Below, piece by piece: positions 26,639-34,232 of a stretch of 64,000 bases of DNA. This DNA is from Arthrobacter sp. AFG7.2 (GTDB lineage: Bacteria; Actinomycetota; Actinomycetes; Actinomycetales; Micrococcaceae). The DNA is taken from positions 434,001 to 498,000 of the forward strand of contig NZ_PJMB01000002.1 in the NCBI RefSeq assembly GCF_002892835.1, in the 5' to 3' direction. The notes under the pieces are model-generated. The model worked only from the letters and a program-made list of their open reading frames with translations. It ran no database searches and was not told where the DNA came from. Each line of letters opens with the position of its first letter. Within the stretch, counting starts at the first letter, position 1. Position numbers and translations under genes: made by a program.

Positions 26639-27229
26639 CTATGTGTCCGGTCCGGCTAAGGCGATCGAACCGAGCAGAGAGATTTTCAGCTCCTCGCTCA
26701 TCCCCGTGGGAACGTCGAGGTCAACGGCCATGGCCAAGACCGATCGGCTGATGAAATTCCGTGCAGCGGCGGCCATCGTGATGTCCACGATTTCACGGTC
26801 GTTGAAGCCCAAGTCGCGGAGCCGCTGCGTATCCTCGTCTGTCATGCGGGCGGCGTCCGTGCAGAGTTTCACCGCGTAGTCCATCATCGCCACTTCCGCT
26901 TCGGAGAGGCCGGCATCGTGGAAGCCCCTTGCTATGGCCCGCAGCTGTTCTTCACTGAAAATGTGCAGAGACTTTTTGCCGTGGGCCAACAGGCAATGCG
27001 TGGAACCGATAGCTTGCGAGGCGGCCAGCGTCACAAGCTCATAGCGGCGGGGGCCTAAAGATGTACTGATGGCTTTGAGGAGTGAGTCGAAGGCGAGGTA
27101 TGCCTCCGGGTTCAAGCTCAGTGCCTTCGTGTAGCTTGGAACATAACCGAGCGAACGCCGGTCGTCGTCATAAATTTCAGCGGTCAGGCCAGTGGCCTCG
27201 GCTTCAGGTGTCATTCGCAGGATGGCCAT
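26639..27229 (-). CDS. AhpD-like peroxidase-related protein (CMD family)
   Basis: A 196-residue helical protein of the carboxymuconolactone decarboxylase/AhpD family. AhpD-type enzymes carry CxxC followed by His. Here the site reads SIG-free STHCLLAHG near residue 76, so the second Cys and the His are present but the first Cys is Ser or Thr. That argues against classical thiol peroxidase chemistry. GAGGAGCTCTC precedes the ATG at 27229. It is divergent from the SDR gene. Confidence 0.82.
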   Translation of the reverse strand: MAILRMTPEAEATGLTAEIYDDDRRSLGYVPSYTKALSLNPEAYLAFDSLLKAISTSLGPRRYELVTLAASQAIGSTHCLLAHGKKSLHIFSEEQLRAIARGFHDAGLSEAEVAMMDYAVKLCTDAARMTDEDTQRLRDLGFNDREIVDITMAAAARNFISRSVLAMAVDLDVPTGMSEELKISLLGSIALAGPDT

Positions 27230-27335
27230 GAGAGCTCCTCGGTCCGGCCGGCAGCGGAATGCAGCCGGCGCTGCCTCTTCCCAGCAAGGAGGTCGTGATG
27301 TGGACCCATTGTCGCTTCCGTCCGGGGAATAGTAA

Positions 27336-27500
27336 ATGGCTGAGTCCCCCATTGACGCGCCGCCTTTCCCTGGTGAGCTGAGCTTCGCGCGCAGGCCCAA
27401 ACTTGCGTGCGGTTTCGGCGTCTGGGGTGCACCTTCTGCTCAGGAACCTGATCTGGTATTGGGCGCCGGCAAGGGCCACAGTATGTCTATCTGGACCTGA
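27336..27500 (+). CDS. Possible short gene or gene remnant before SDR
   Basis: A 54-codon frame (MAESPIDAPPFPGELSFARR) starts at ATG after GGGGAATAG and stops 21 bases before the SDR start. Its composition looks coding-like (Pro/Ala-rich, then GFGVWGAPSAQEPDLVLGAG). No family was recognised. It could be a truncated fragment or a short peptide translated with the SDR. Confidence 0.3.
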   Translation: MAESPIDAPPFPGELSFARRPKLACGFGVWGAPSAQEPDLVLGAGKGHSMSIWT

Positions 27501-27521
27501 CGAACTGGCAGGAGGCATTCA

Positions 27522-28262
27522 ATGGCTGGCGAACGGTACGTCTTAGTCACCGGTGGCGCGCGCGGCATCGGCAGGTCCATTGTCCAAAGGCTTGCAGCAG
27601 ACGGCTGGAGTGTCGTTGCCACCTACCTCACGGGCCTCCACGAAGCGAAGGAACTGGCCCGCACTCTCGATGTCAAGATGCACCAGGTGGACCTGGCGGA
27701 CCGAGCAAAAACAGTTGAGTTTGCTCATCGAATCTGTGATGAATTCTCACTGGACGCTTTGGTCAATAATGCTGGGATTCTCCAGAAGCAACCGTTCGAA
27801 GAGATGACGCTTGATGCTTGGGACAGGACGCTGGAGGTCAACGTCACAGCCCCTCTGATCCTTGCCCAGGCGATAGGCCCACGCCTTTCCCCTGGTGGCA
27901 GTATCGTCAATATTGCCAGTACGGACGCCTACGTCGGCTCCTACCGGAGCATCGCCTACTCAGCCAGTAAGGCGGCTCTTCTCTCAGTCACCCGGAGCCT
28001 CGCGAACGTGCTCGGACCCCGGAACGTCAGGGTCAATGCGGTAACGCCGGGCTGGGTCGATTCCGGGATGCTGCCGGAGTCGTACACTGCGGCAAACCTC
28101 ACTCCACTCGGCCGGAACGGGAGTCCCGAAGACATCGCGAAAGTCGTCGCCTTCCTCCTGAGCCCGGAGGCTGGGTTCATCACCGGAGCAGCGATCGTGG
28201 CCGATGGTGGGTACACGGGCGCTGATTACTTTATGAAGAAGGAGGATGAAACCTTCCACTGA
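27522..28262 (+). CDS. SDR family oxidoreductase
   Basis: A 246-residue classical short-chain dehydrogenase/reductase. The nucleotide-binding motif is TGGARGIG near residue 11, NNAG lies near 84, the catalytic Ser is in NIASTDAY, and the YSASK catalytic pair lies near 149. PGWVDSGML and a C-terminal GAAIVADGGY follow the FabG-like pattern. It reduces or oxidises a carbonyl/alcohol with NAD(P)H. GGCAGGAGG precedes the ATG. The substrate is unknown. Confidence 0.92.
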   Translation: MAGERYVLVTGGARGIGRSIVQRLAADGWSVVATYLTGLHEAKELARTLDVKMHQVDLADRAKTVEFAHRICDEFSLDALVNNAGILQKQPFEEMTLDAWDRTLEVNVTAPLILAQAIGPRLSPGGSIVNIASTDAYVGSYRSIAYSASKAALLSVTRSLANVLGPRNVRVNAVTPGWVDSGMLPESYTAANLTPLGRNGSPEDIAKVVAFLLSPEAGFITGAAIVADGGYTGADYFMKKEDETFH

Positions 28263-28386
28263 CGGTCCGCGCCCTAGGCTGCCGCTGACCTTCCACCCAC
28301 TATTTCTGCTGGCGGCCGCGTCACCTGACGACCTCGGTGACGGCCTCCAGCCCATATCCGCATCCGCCGTCGGACTGTTGCCACGG

Positions 28387-28425
28387 TGTAGGCTCAAGGC
28401 CATCAAAGCCTGAGGGGGCAGAGCG
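28387..28425 (+). repeat. Shared leader type I, copy 1
   Basis: This leader (TGTAGGCTCAAG, a short variable segment, then CTGAGGGGGCAGAGC just before the ATG) recurs almost base for base at 33057-33091 in front of an unrelated lipoprotein gene. TAGGCT could be a -10 element and GAGGGGG is a ribosome-binding site. The two copies differ by a three-base gap and a few substitutions. The reuse in front of different proteins suggests recombination at 5' leaders. Confidence 0.6.
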
Positions 28426-28680
28426 ATGAAGCGACGTGAACAAGAGCGGTTGACGGAGGACCGCCGCGCATCCGTCAAGCTCGGTTCCTGGATGAGCCTG
28501 GTGGCAGTGGTCCTCGTGATGATCCCATCAGTGTTTCGGCTCATCACCGAGCCACTCCGCTGGGGTGACGCGGCAATGGTGACGGCCGGGACAGCGCTTG
28601 CCGCTTTCCACATCGTCAGACTGGCCCGCCTGAAGCGGATGCCACAGGCCCGGCGGCGGGAAGGGACGGGTGCCAGCTAG
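28426..28680 (+). CDS. Small two-helix membrane protein
   Basis: An 84-residue protein. A basic N-terminus (MKRREQERLTEDRR) is followed by two membrane segments (about residues 22-40 and 50-65) and a basic tail. GAGGGGGCAGAGC precedes the ATG as part of the shared leader. No family is recognised. It begins a run of small accessory genes. Confidence 0.6.
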   Translation: MKRREQERLTEDRRASVKLGSWMSLVAVVLVMIPSVFRLITEPLRWGDAAMVTAGTALAAFHIVRLARLKRMPQARRREGTGAS

Positions 28681-28724
28681 GACAGCTCCTATCCGGCACC
28701 AGCTATAGCTAGACTTAGCCGGGT

Positions 28725-28746
28725 AAGGACGGATTGGGGGATCCAG
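28725..28746 (+). repeat. Shared leader type II, copy 1
   Basis: A 22-base block beginning AAGGACGGATTGGGGGATCC is identical to 38934-38955. Here it lies seven bases before the GTG of an unknown 230-residue protein, while at the second copy it runs directly into the GTG of a different gene. TAGACT and nearby sequence (about 28710) may be the promoter. Confidence 0.65.
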
Positions 28747-28753
28747 GGCGGCG

Positions 28754-29446
28754 GTGCCGCTGCTCCGCTGGTCGGTCGCCGACAGCGAAGCAATGATAAC
28801 CATGACCTTCTTTCAGGACCTGCCTGTACCCGAAGAACCACGGCGCGGCAGGACCGTCAGGTACGTTCCCCCAGCATGGGCGGGTGCACCGGCCCATGAA
28901 CTGCCTGCAGTTGTTCATATTGGGCAGTTCCTGCATCGCAACCGCAACTTTGTGTTGGCCGTCGAGCTCGCGAAGGTGTATTCGACCGGCTGCTCGATAG
29001 ATCTGACATGGACACTCCGTCGGGGTGAGGAAGACGATAAAACCTGGGCTGAGCTGAATGGGGCGTTCTTCGGTCACCCCCACAGCATGCAGGCCATTGA
29101 ACGACGTCCTTTCTCAGCTCTCCTCTTCGGTGTCCAACTGGCCGACGGGACCAAGGCCAGGGCGGATTCAATGCTGCACTCCCGCTATCCACCAGGAACT
29201 GCGAAGCAGCCCGACCCGCCGATCCTCATCCTGCAGGGCAACGGTGGCAACGGCGGCGACGACGAAATGGCCGGTAAGGGCAGCCTGTGGCTTTGGCCGC
29301 TGCCGCCAGCCGGGGACCTCCACCTGGTAGCCCAATGGGCAGAACTCGGAATGCCCGAAACGTCCGTCACGATTGACGGCGGCCGGCTCCGGGAGGCCGC
29401 AGCGGGCGTTCAGAAGTACTGGCCGGCGGAGCGCGGGCCATCATGA
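28754..29446 (+). CDS. Unknown soluble protein
   Basis: A 230-residue protein starting at GTG 28754 (ATGs at 28793 and 28802 are alternatives). No signal or membrane segment is present. Repeated strand-like patterns (FVLAVELAKVYSTGCSIDLTWTL, SALLFGVQLADGTKA, GSLWLWPLPPAGDLHLVAQW) suggest a beta-rich fold. The last four bases overlap the start of a small membrane protein gene (ATGA). No family is recognised. It carries shared leader type II upstream. Confidence 0.7.
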   Translation: MPLLRWSVADSEAMITMTFFQDLPVPEEPRRGRTVRYVPPAWAGAPAHELPAVVHIGQFLHRNRNFVLAVELAKVYSTGCSIDLTWTLRRGEEDDKTWAELNGAFFGHPHSMQAIERRPFSALLFGVQLADGTKARADSMLHSRYPPGTAKQPDPPILILQGNGGNGGDDEMAGKGSLWLWPLPPAGDLHLVAQWAELGMPETSVTIDGGRLREAAAGVQKYWPAERGPS

Positions 29447-29613
29447 TGGCGCTCGACAGCTTGGTCTTGGCCGCTGTCTTCTCGGCGGTGCTTGTGCTCT
29501 TCCTGGCTCAGCCCAGCCGCTTGGAAAGCCGCAGCAGGTGCCTGTTGAGGACAGCCACACCGCAGCACAGCCAACTTCGTGCTGAGCAGAGGCCAGTCCG
29601 TCTCAAAAGGTGA
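29443..29613 (+). CDS. Small membrane protein overlapping upstream gene
   Basis: A 56-residue frame begins at an ATG overlapping the preceding stop (ATGA). Residues 5-22 (DSLVLAAVFSAVLVLFLA) form one membrane helix, followed by a basic, Gln/Arg-rich tail. The overlap and the amphipathic N-terminus support translation, but the tail is low in conserved features. It may be a partner or anchor of the upstream protein. Confidence 0.4.
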   Translation: MMALDSLVLAAVFSAVLVLFLAQPSRLESRSRCLLRTATPQHSQLRAEQRPVRLKR

Positions 29614-29670
29614 TGATACTGGTGAGGCCAAGCCCGACCCGAGTCGGTAATCCAGGACTACAGTGGATGC

Positions 29671-30711
29671 ATGGCTCCCAGCCGCCATCCGCTTGACGAC
29701 CTGCGCGAAACCATCGGCCATCTGGCTGATCAGCTCAAGCTGCCCAGTTCGGAGCGTGTCGACGACCTGGTCGGCGATCTCATCGGTGCGAGGCCCGGCC
29801 CGGCAAGGCCGCTGGCCGAGGTGCAGGCCGAGCTCGACGCGCTGGTCGGACTGGAGACTGTGAAGGAACAGGTGCGGGCCCTCGTGGCACTGCTCCAGGT
29901 CCAGGCACGGCGTAAGACGCACGGCCTTCCGGAGGTGGCCACATCACAGCATCTCGTGTTCCTCGGAAACCCGGGTACAGGCAAGACCACCGTGGCGCGG
30001 CTCCTGGCCGAGATGTACCGCGCGGTCGGACTGCTGCAGAAAGGCCACCTGGTCGAGGTCGACCGTTCGGGCCTGGTGGGGCAGTACGTGGGCGCGACCG
30101 CCATCAAGACGGACAGGGTGATCAGGCGTGCGCTGGACGGCGTCCTGTTCATCGACGAGGCCTACGCGTTGGCCCCCGAGGACGGCCGGATGGACTTCGG
30201 GCCCGAGGCGATCGAGGTCCTGCTCAAGCGGATGGAGGACCACCGACACCGCCTGGTCGTGATCGTGGCCGGATACCCGCGGCTGATGGAGTCCTTCTTG
30301 CTCTCGAACCCTGGACTGCGCTCCCGGTTTGCCCGCGAGATCACGTTCCCCGACTACTCCGTGGACGCACTCCAGACGATCTTCCACCAGATGCTGGCCC
30401 AGCACGAGTACACGCTGGAGCCGGGTGCGGACCAGATGCTGCACCGCATCTTCACCGGGCTCCACGCGGGCGAGGACTCCGGCAACGCAAGGTTCGCCCG
30501 CACGCTCTTCGAGCAGGCGCTCAACCGCCAGGCGCTGCGGCTGTCGCTCGACGAGGAACAAAGTCTCGACGCGCTCGATCGTGAGGCCGTCATGACGCTT
30601 ACCGCGGACGACATCGTCGAGGCCGCGCTGGCCTTGGGCGAGGAGCCGGACCCGGAACCGGACCCGACGCCGGAACCGGAACAGTCACGTTGGTGGCGCT
30701 GGCTTGCCTGA
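29671..30711 (+). CDS. CbbX/SpoVK-like AAA+ ATPase
   Basis: A 346-residue AAA+ protein. A helical N-terminal domain of about 50 residues carries an LVGLETVKEQVRALVALLQV motif, then Walker A GNPGTGKTT near 100, Walker B GVLFIDEAYALAP, sensor residues VVIVAGYPRLMESFLLSNPGL, and an Arg-finger region. This is the CbbX family, also seen in EccA-type proteins, whose members remodel protein complexes. No RuBisCO or type VII secretion gene is in the window, so another client is likely. TACAGT at 29658-29663 may drive a leaderless transcript. Confidence 0.87.
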   Translation: MAPSRHPLDDLRETIGHLADQLKLPSSERVDDLVGDLIGARPGPARPLAEVQAELDALVGLETVKEQVRALVALLQVQARRKTHGLPEVATSQHLVFLGNPGTGKTTVARLLAEMYRAVGLLQKGHLVEVDRSGLVGQYVGATAIKTDRVIRRALDGVLFIDEAYALAPEDGRMDFGPEAIEVLLKRMEDHRHRLVVIVAGYPRLMESFLLSNPGLRSRFAREITFPDYSVDALQTIFHQMLAQHEYTLEPGADQMLHRIFTGLHAGEDSGNARFARTLFEQALNRQALRLSLDEEQSLDALDREAVMTLTADDIVEAALALGEEPDPEPDPTPEPEQSRWWRWLA

Positions 30712-30723
30712 GGACCGGATGTC

Positions 30724-31452
30724 CTAGTAGTCGATGGCCTTCCGGTCGATGGACTTGAGGGCGGCGAGCCGTGCTTCCACCTCGGTCTGCTCACCGAGGT
30801 CTTCCAGGGAGGCGAACTGGGCTTCCAGCGATGAGGCGGCGAGTTCCTGCTGGCCGCGGACGGTGGCCTCCTGGCGGCGGATGTTCTCCTCGTAGCGGCC
30901 AATGGCAGAGGTCGGGTCTCCTGCGTCCAGGGACTTGAGCGCATCGTTGACCTGGGACTGGGCGGCGGCGACGCGGGCCCGGTTCACCAGCTGGTTGCGC
31001 TTGGCAGTGAGCTCCCCGAGCTTGCCTTTCATCTGGTCCAGCCCGCCCTTGAGCTGGTCAACGATCTGGTTCTGCGCGACGAGGCCCGGCTCCTGGGCCT
31101 TGGCAGTCGATTCGGCGTTCATCTGCCGCTGAAGGGCGAGCCGGGCGAGGGCATCGAACTTGTCGGCGTCCACGCTATTCCCGGCGGCCCGAAACTCGTC
31201 GGCTTTCCGGGAAGCGGCGATGGCCTTGTTGCCCCAGGTGTTGGCGTCGTTCACAGCCCGCCGGTAGTCCTCTTCGGCCATACGGACGTTGCCGATCGTC
31301 TGCGCGACCGCGGCCTCGGCTTCGCGGATGTTGGCCGAGTAGTCCCTGACCATTTGGTCCAGCATCTTCTGCGGGTCTTCCGCGGAGTCCAGGAGGGCGT
31401 TGATGTTGGCCTTGGCCAGCTGGGCAACTCGGGCGAAAATACTCTGCTTCAC
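30724..31452 (-). CDS. PspA/IM30 family envelope-stress protein
   Basis: A 242-residue PspA/Vipp1-type protein: KQSIFARVAQLAKANINALL at the N-terminus, then long coiled coils (residues 30-220) with EAAVAQTIGNVRMAEE and ELAASSLEAQFASLEDLGEQ. It coats damaged inner membrane. GTG 31452 is chosen because family members begin near KQSIF; a TTG at 31482 is upstream. It converges with the CbbX-like gene, with 12 bases between stops. The classic regulator PspF is absent. Confidence 0.9.
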   Translation of the reverse strand: MKQSIFARVAQLAKANINALLDSAEDPQKMLDQMVRDYSANIREAEAAVAQTIGNVRMAEEDYRRAVNDANTWGNKAIAASRKADEFRAAGNSVDADKFDALARLALQRQMNAESTAKAQEPGLVAQNQIVDQLKGGLDQMKGKLGELTAKRNQLVNRARVAAAQSQVNDALKSLDAGDPTSAIGRYEENIRRQEATVRGQQELAASSLEAQFASLEDLGEQTEVEARLAALKSIDRKAIDY

Positions 31453-31533
31453 GGGGGTCTTTCTATCGGGAATGGAATTCAAATTTTACGTGTACGGCAC
31501 CGCCGGGGACCAGCACCGGATCTGTCGGCCCAC

Positions 31534-31932
31534 CTAGTCCCGCTGCCGGCGTCCGCGCACCCTGATGACCTCGGCGATTCCGGCCAATGCCATCGGGAAC
31601 GCCACCACGGCGGCCAGGTGGCGTTTGAGGTCGTACGGGGAATCCATCGTCGCCCAGCCCACCAGAATCCCTGGCAGGCCGACGCAGGCCGTCACCCAGG
31701 CCCGGTTGTCCCGTGCGCCGGACCAGACGGCGGCCGCGAGGGACAGGGCGCAGCCGGCGAAGATGTAGGCCCTACCGACCCAGACCTCTTCCTGCTCGCC
31801 CTGGGCCGGAAGCCCGATATGCCAGCCGGCCCGCCATATCCCATAGCCGATCAGGACCATCGACGCGAGGACGAGCAGGATCCAGGCTATGGTTCCAGCC
31901 TTTCGGCGCCTTGGTAGAGGCATCGCCTTCAC
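31534..31932 (-). CDS. Four-helix membrane protein, intact paralogue
   Basis: A 132-residue protein with four membrane segments (GTIAWILLVLASMVLIGYGI, YIFAGCALSLAAAVW, AWVTACVGLPGILVGW, LAAVVAFPMALAGIAEVI) and a basic end (RVRGRRQRD). It is the intact counterpart of the frameshifted gene at 41325-41760. Its GTG overlaps the upstream stop (GTGA), so it is the last gene of a three-gene coupled set. No function is recognised. Confidence 0.7.
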   Translation of the reverse strand: MKAMPLPRRRKAGTIAWILLVLASMVLIGYGIWRAGWHIGLPAQGEQEEVWVGRAYIFAGCALSLAAAVWSGARDNRAWVTACVGLPGILVGWATMDSPYDLKRHLAAVVAFPMALAGIAEVIRVRGRRQRD

Positions 31933-32522
31933 GTGCCTGTTCCTTCCGCGACCACCCTCAGGGTTTTGTCCCCGCAGATGAGACGCAGTTCGTCGCCAGC
32001 GCTGTCCAGCCGGCAGTTCTGGTCCTTTACCCGGGGCCACCCGGAGATTTCGGGGGCGTCGCGGACCCGCTTGTAGTGGAACTCGTCGTGCTCCGTGTAG
32101 ATGGCGACAGCATCGCCGTCGAAGCCATCCTGGGACACGAGGGCCGAGGTTCCATCCGCGGCCACGAACTTGACCGTGTCACCAATCCCGAACGCGCTAA
32201 GGGTCGCGAAGAGAAAGATGAGGCCGAAGTAAGGCACTGCGGCCGCGGCCGAGATGCCCGTGATCCACCCGGCGATGCGTCGTGGGACGTTCTTGGGGAT
32301 GCGGCCGATCAACGCCGGAAGCAGGAAAAGCAGGCCGACGGCGCCGGACAGGAAGGCCACAACCAGGAACCACGAGGCGATGGAGTCAGCAGGGATGACG
32401 ACGTAGAGCAACAGGTCCTCACGTGCGGCTGCCCGGTAGGCCCCGTAAATGGCATGGTATGCCCAGACACACGAAGCCGCCGCGACGATGAAGGCTGTCC
32501 CCCAGACTTCGCGGCGTCTCAT
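31929..32522 (-). CDS. Membrane protein with outer C-terminal domain
   Basis: A 197-residue protein. Three or four N-terminal membrane segments (about 8-25, 43-75, 85-115) are followed by a hydrophilic domain of about 80 residues (VKFVAADGTSALVSQDGF, EHDEFHYKRVRDAPEI, ELRLICGDKTLRVVAEG). ATG 32522 is chosen because it overlaps the previous stop (ATGA). Longer upstream frames lack a start or ribosome site. The function is unknown. Confidence 0.65.
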   Translation of the reverse strand: MRRREVWGTAFIVAAASCVWAYHAIYGAYRAAAREDLLLYVVIPADSIASWFLVVAFLSGAVGLLFLLPALIGRIPKNVPRRIAGWITGISAAAAVPYFGLIFLFATLSAFGIGDTVKFVAADGTSALVSQDGFDGDAVAIYTEHDEFHYKRVRDAPEISGWPRVKDQNCRLDSAGDELRLICGDKTLRVVAEGTGT

Positions 32523-32872
32523 GGGTTGGGTTCGTCCGAACGCTCGCTGCCAGCCCTGGTCCGGGTGTCCTCTATGGTCTGTGTCACCCCAGCATGAACG
32601 ACCTCCAGCAGGGCGAGTGCCAGCATAACCAGCAGGGTCTCCAGCGCCAGCACCGCTGCGAGGACCCCTGCAAGGGAGTCGTCCTTCCATTCCGGTGGCA
32701 CGGACCTGCTCGCCTGAACGCCAAGGAGGAAGAACACTAAGGCCGTCACCGCCAATCCACCAAACAAGACCCAGCGTGTGTACCGGTAGGCCCGATGACC
32801 GCCAACACCCAGGCCTGCATGCACCAACCAGAGGACTCCGGCCACGACGGGCAGGACAATGAAGGGGCTCAT
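32519..32872 (-). CDS. Three-helix membrane protein
   Basis: A 117-residue protein with three hydrophobic segments (MSPFIVLPVVAGVLWLVHAGL, WVLFGGLAVTALVFFLLGV, VLAAVLALETLLVMLALALLE) and a charged tail. It opens the set of three overlapping genes. Its own ATG overlaps the stop of a truncated ABC ATPase fragment, which suggests that an older operon has been cut and rejoined here. Confidence 0.6.
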   Translation of the reverse strand: MSPFIVLPVVAGVLWLVHAGLGVGGHRAYRYTRWVLFGGLAVTALVFFLLGVQASRSVPPEWKDDSLAGVLAAVLALETLLVMLALALLEVVHAGVTQTIEDTRTRAGSERSDEPNP

Positions 32873-32997
32873 CGACCGGACGTCGCCCCGGCCCTGACAT
32901 GGACGGACAGGTCCTCAATGGCCGTGGTATCCCCGAAATCCATGTGGAAGTCCTTGACATGCACAAGCGGCTCCGCGGCCGCGCCCCCCAAGCTCAT
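32869..32997 (-). pseudogene. Truncated ABC transporter ATPase N-terminus
   Basis: A 42-codon frame reads MSLGGAAAEPLVHVKDFHMD, then FGDTTAIEDLSVHVRAG. That is the classic N-terminus of an ABC exporter ATPase up to just before Walker A. It stops there (TGA) and the ATG of the next gene overlaps the stop. The rest of the ATPase is missing from the window, so this is a remnant. It may still act as a short translated leader. Confidence 0.65.
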
Positions 32998-33056
32998 GGG
33001 GCTCAGCCTATCGGTCAACGAGGGCAACACGCGGAACGTGCGTCAGCCGCCCTCCT

Positions 33057-33091
33057 GTAGGCTCAAGCTCAAAGTCTGAGGGGGCAGAGCA
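33057..33091 (+). repeat. Shared leader type I, copy 2
   Basis: This leader matches 28387-28425 apart from a three-base gap and a few substitutions, and ends with GAGGGGGCAGAGC directly before the lipoprotein ATG. The downstream proteins are unrelated, so only the promoter and ribosome site are shared. Confidence 0.6.
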
Positions 33092-33544
33092 ATGAATTAC
33101 AGCCACGGCCGTGCAGGCTTGATGGCCGCACTGGCAGCACTCCTGATCACCGGGTGCGCACCGGCGTCGTCATCGTCCGGTTTCGCCGCTTTGGACCGTG
33201 AGGCCACCGCCGAGGACGTCCTGCCCGAAAGTGTCGTTATGGGCCCGGTGGAGGGCGTGGAGATAGAAGGCGTCCGTCTCCTCACGGAGCATGAGGGCAT
33301 TCGTTTCTTTGGCGGCCGGAGCGGTGACGGCAGCACCACATGTGTAAGCGCGGTAATCGACCAGACTCCTCTGAATTGGATCACCGGCTGCGGCGGAGCC
33401 CCTGACTCCCATCGTGAGATTGTCACAGCGAGTCTTAGCGGGGTCATCACCGTCGTCCTTGTCGGAGACAGCGTCGACACCTCAAGGTTCGTCGAAGACG
33501 GCCTCGAGCCCATCCACGACAATCTCCTGATCGCCAAGCCATGA
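33092..33544 (+). CDS. Putative lipoprotein of unknown function
   Basis: A 150-residue exported protein. The signal is MNYSHGRAGLMAALAALLI with lipobox ITGC. A short Ser-rich linker and a beta-rich outer domain with two Cys (TTCVSAVI and WITGCGG) may form a disulphide. A strong GAGGGGG ribosome site belongs to shared leader type I. No family is recognised. Confidence 0.72.
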   Translation: MNYSHGRAGLMAALAALLITGCAPASSSSGFAALDREATAEDVLPESVVMGPVEGVEIEGVRLLTEHEGIRFFGGRSGDGSTTCVSAVIDQTPLNWITGCGGAPDSHREIVTASLSGVITVVLVGDSVDTSRFVEDGLEPIHDNLLIAKP

Positions 33545-33680
33545 CACCACAGGAAGGTACACCGGCCGCTTCCCTCGAAAGGGGCCCGGATGGTCCTGCT
33601 GAACGCGCGCATCAGAGCCCAGGAATCGCTAACATCCGCGAAAACTCGGACGATTACCTCTTGAGGCCTAAAATACTGAC

Positions 33681-34232
33681 ATGCCTACACGTGTTCATGA
33701 ATTTGACTGGCCTGATCGGGTCGTCGTCGGCACCATCGGCCTTCCAGGGGCACGGACGTTCTACCTGCAGGTGCGGGCAGGGTCTCAGATCGTCAGTATC
33801 GCTATGGAGAAGCAGCAGTCGGCCCTGCTCGCAGAGAAAATCGACGAAATTCTCGACCAGCTACTCAACGTCGAGGGCAACCCTCACAGCGTTCCCACGA
33901 GTACTCCCATTGAACTGGTGGACAATGACCAGCTCGAAGCCGTTCAGGAGCAGTTCCGCACCGGCGCCATGAGCTTGGGTTGGGACCCGACCACGGCACA
34001 GGTCGTCATAGAGGCCTACCCGCTCGCCGATGTTGATGCCGAGGATGACGGGGCACTTGAGGAGGACGGCGCTGAAGTGCCCGAAATGCTGTTGGTCCGG
34101 ATGCCGGTGGGTACCGCCCGCGCCTTCGCCAAGCGCACGCGTGAGGTTGTGGGCGCAGGGCGTCCCGCGTGCCCGCTCTGCGGTTACCCGGTGGACCCAG
34201 ACGGACACGTCTGCACTCTTCCCGAGGTCTGA
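33681..34232 (+). CDS. DUF3090 domain protein
   Basis: A 183-residue protein of the actinobacterial DUF3090 family: VHEFDWPDRVVVGTIGLPG, FYLQVRAGSQIVSIAMEKQQ, ALLAEKIDEILDQL. It ends in a zinc-finger-like CPLCGYPVDPDGHVC. TAAAAT at 33669-33674 lies six bases before the ATG, so the message may be leaderless. In related genomes this gene and the next lie together, often near mycothiol genes. The molecular function is unknown. Confidence 0.9.
   Translation: MPTRVHEFDWPDRVVVGTIGLPGARTFYLQVRAGSQIVSIAMEKQQSALLAEKIDEILDQLLNVEGNPHSVPTSTPIELVDNDQLEAVQEQFRTGAMSLGWDPTTAQVVIEAYPLADVDAEDDGALEEDGAEVPEMLLVRMPVGTARAFAKRTREVVGAGRPACPLCGYPVDPDGHVCTLPEV

Noticed and set aside
33541..33972. Plus-strand frame overlapping the lipoprotein stop and the DUF3090 start
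   Set aside because: Although it has an ATGA overlap, most of it runs in the wrong frame through DUF3090 and its composition is not protein-like.
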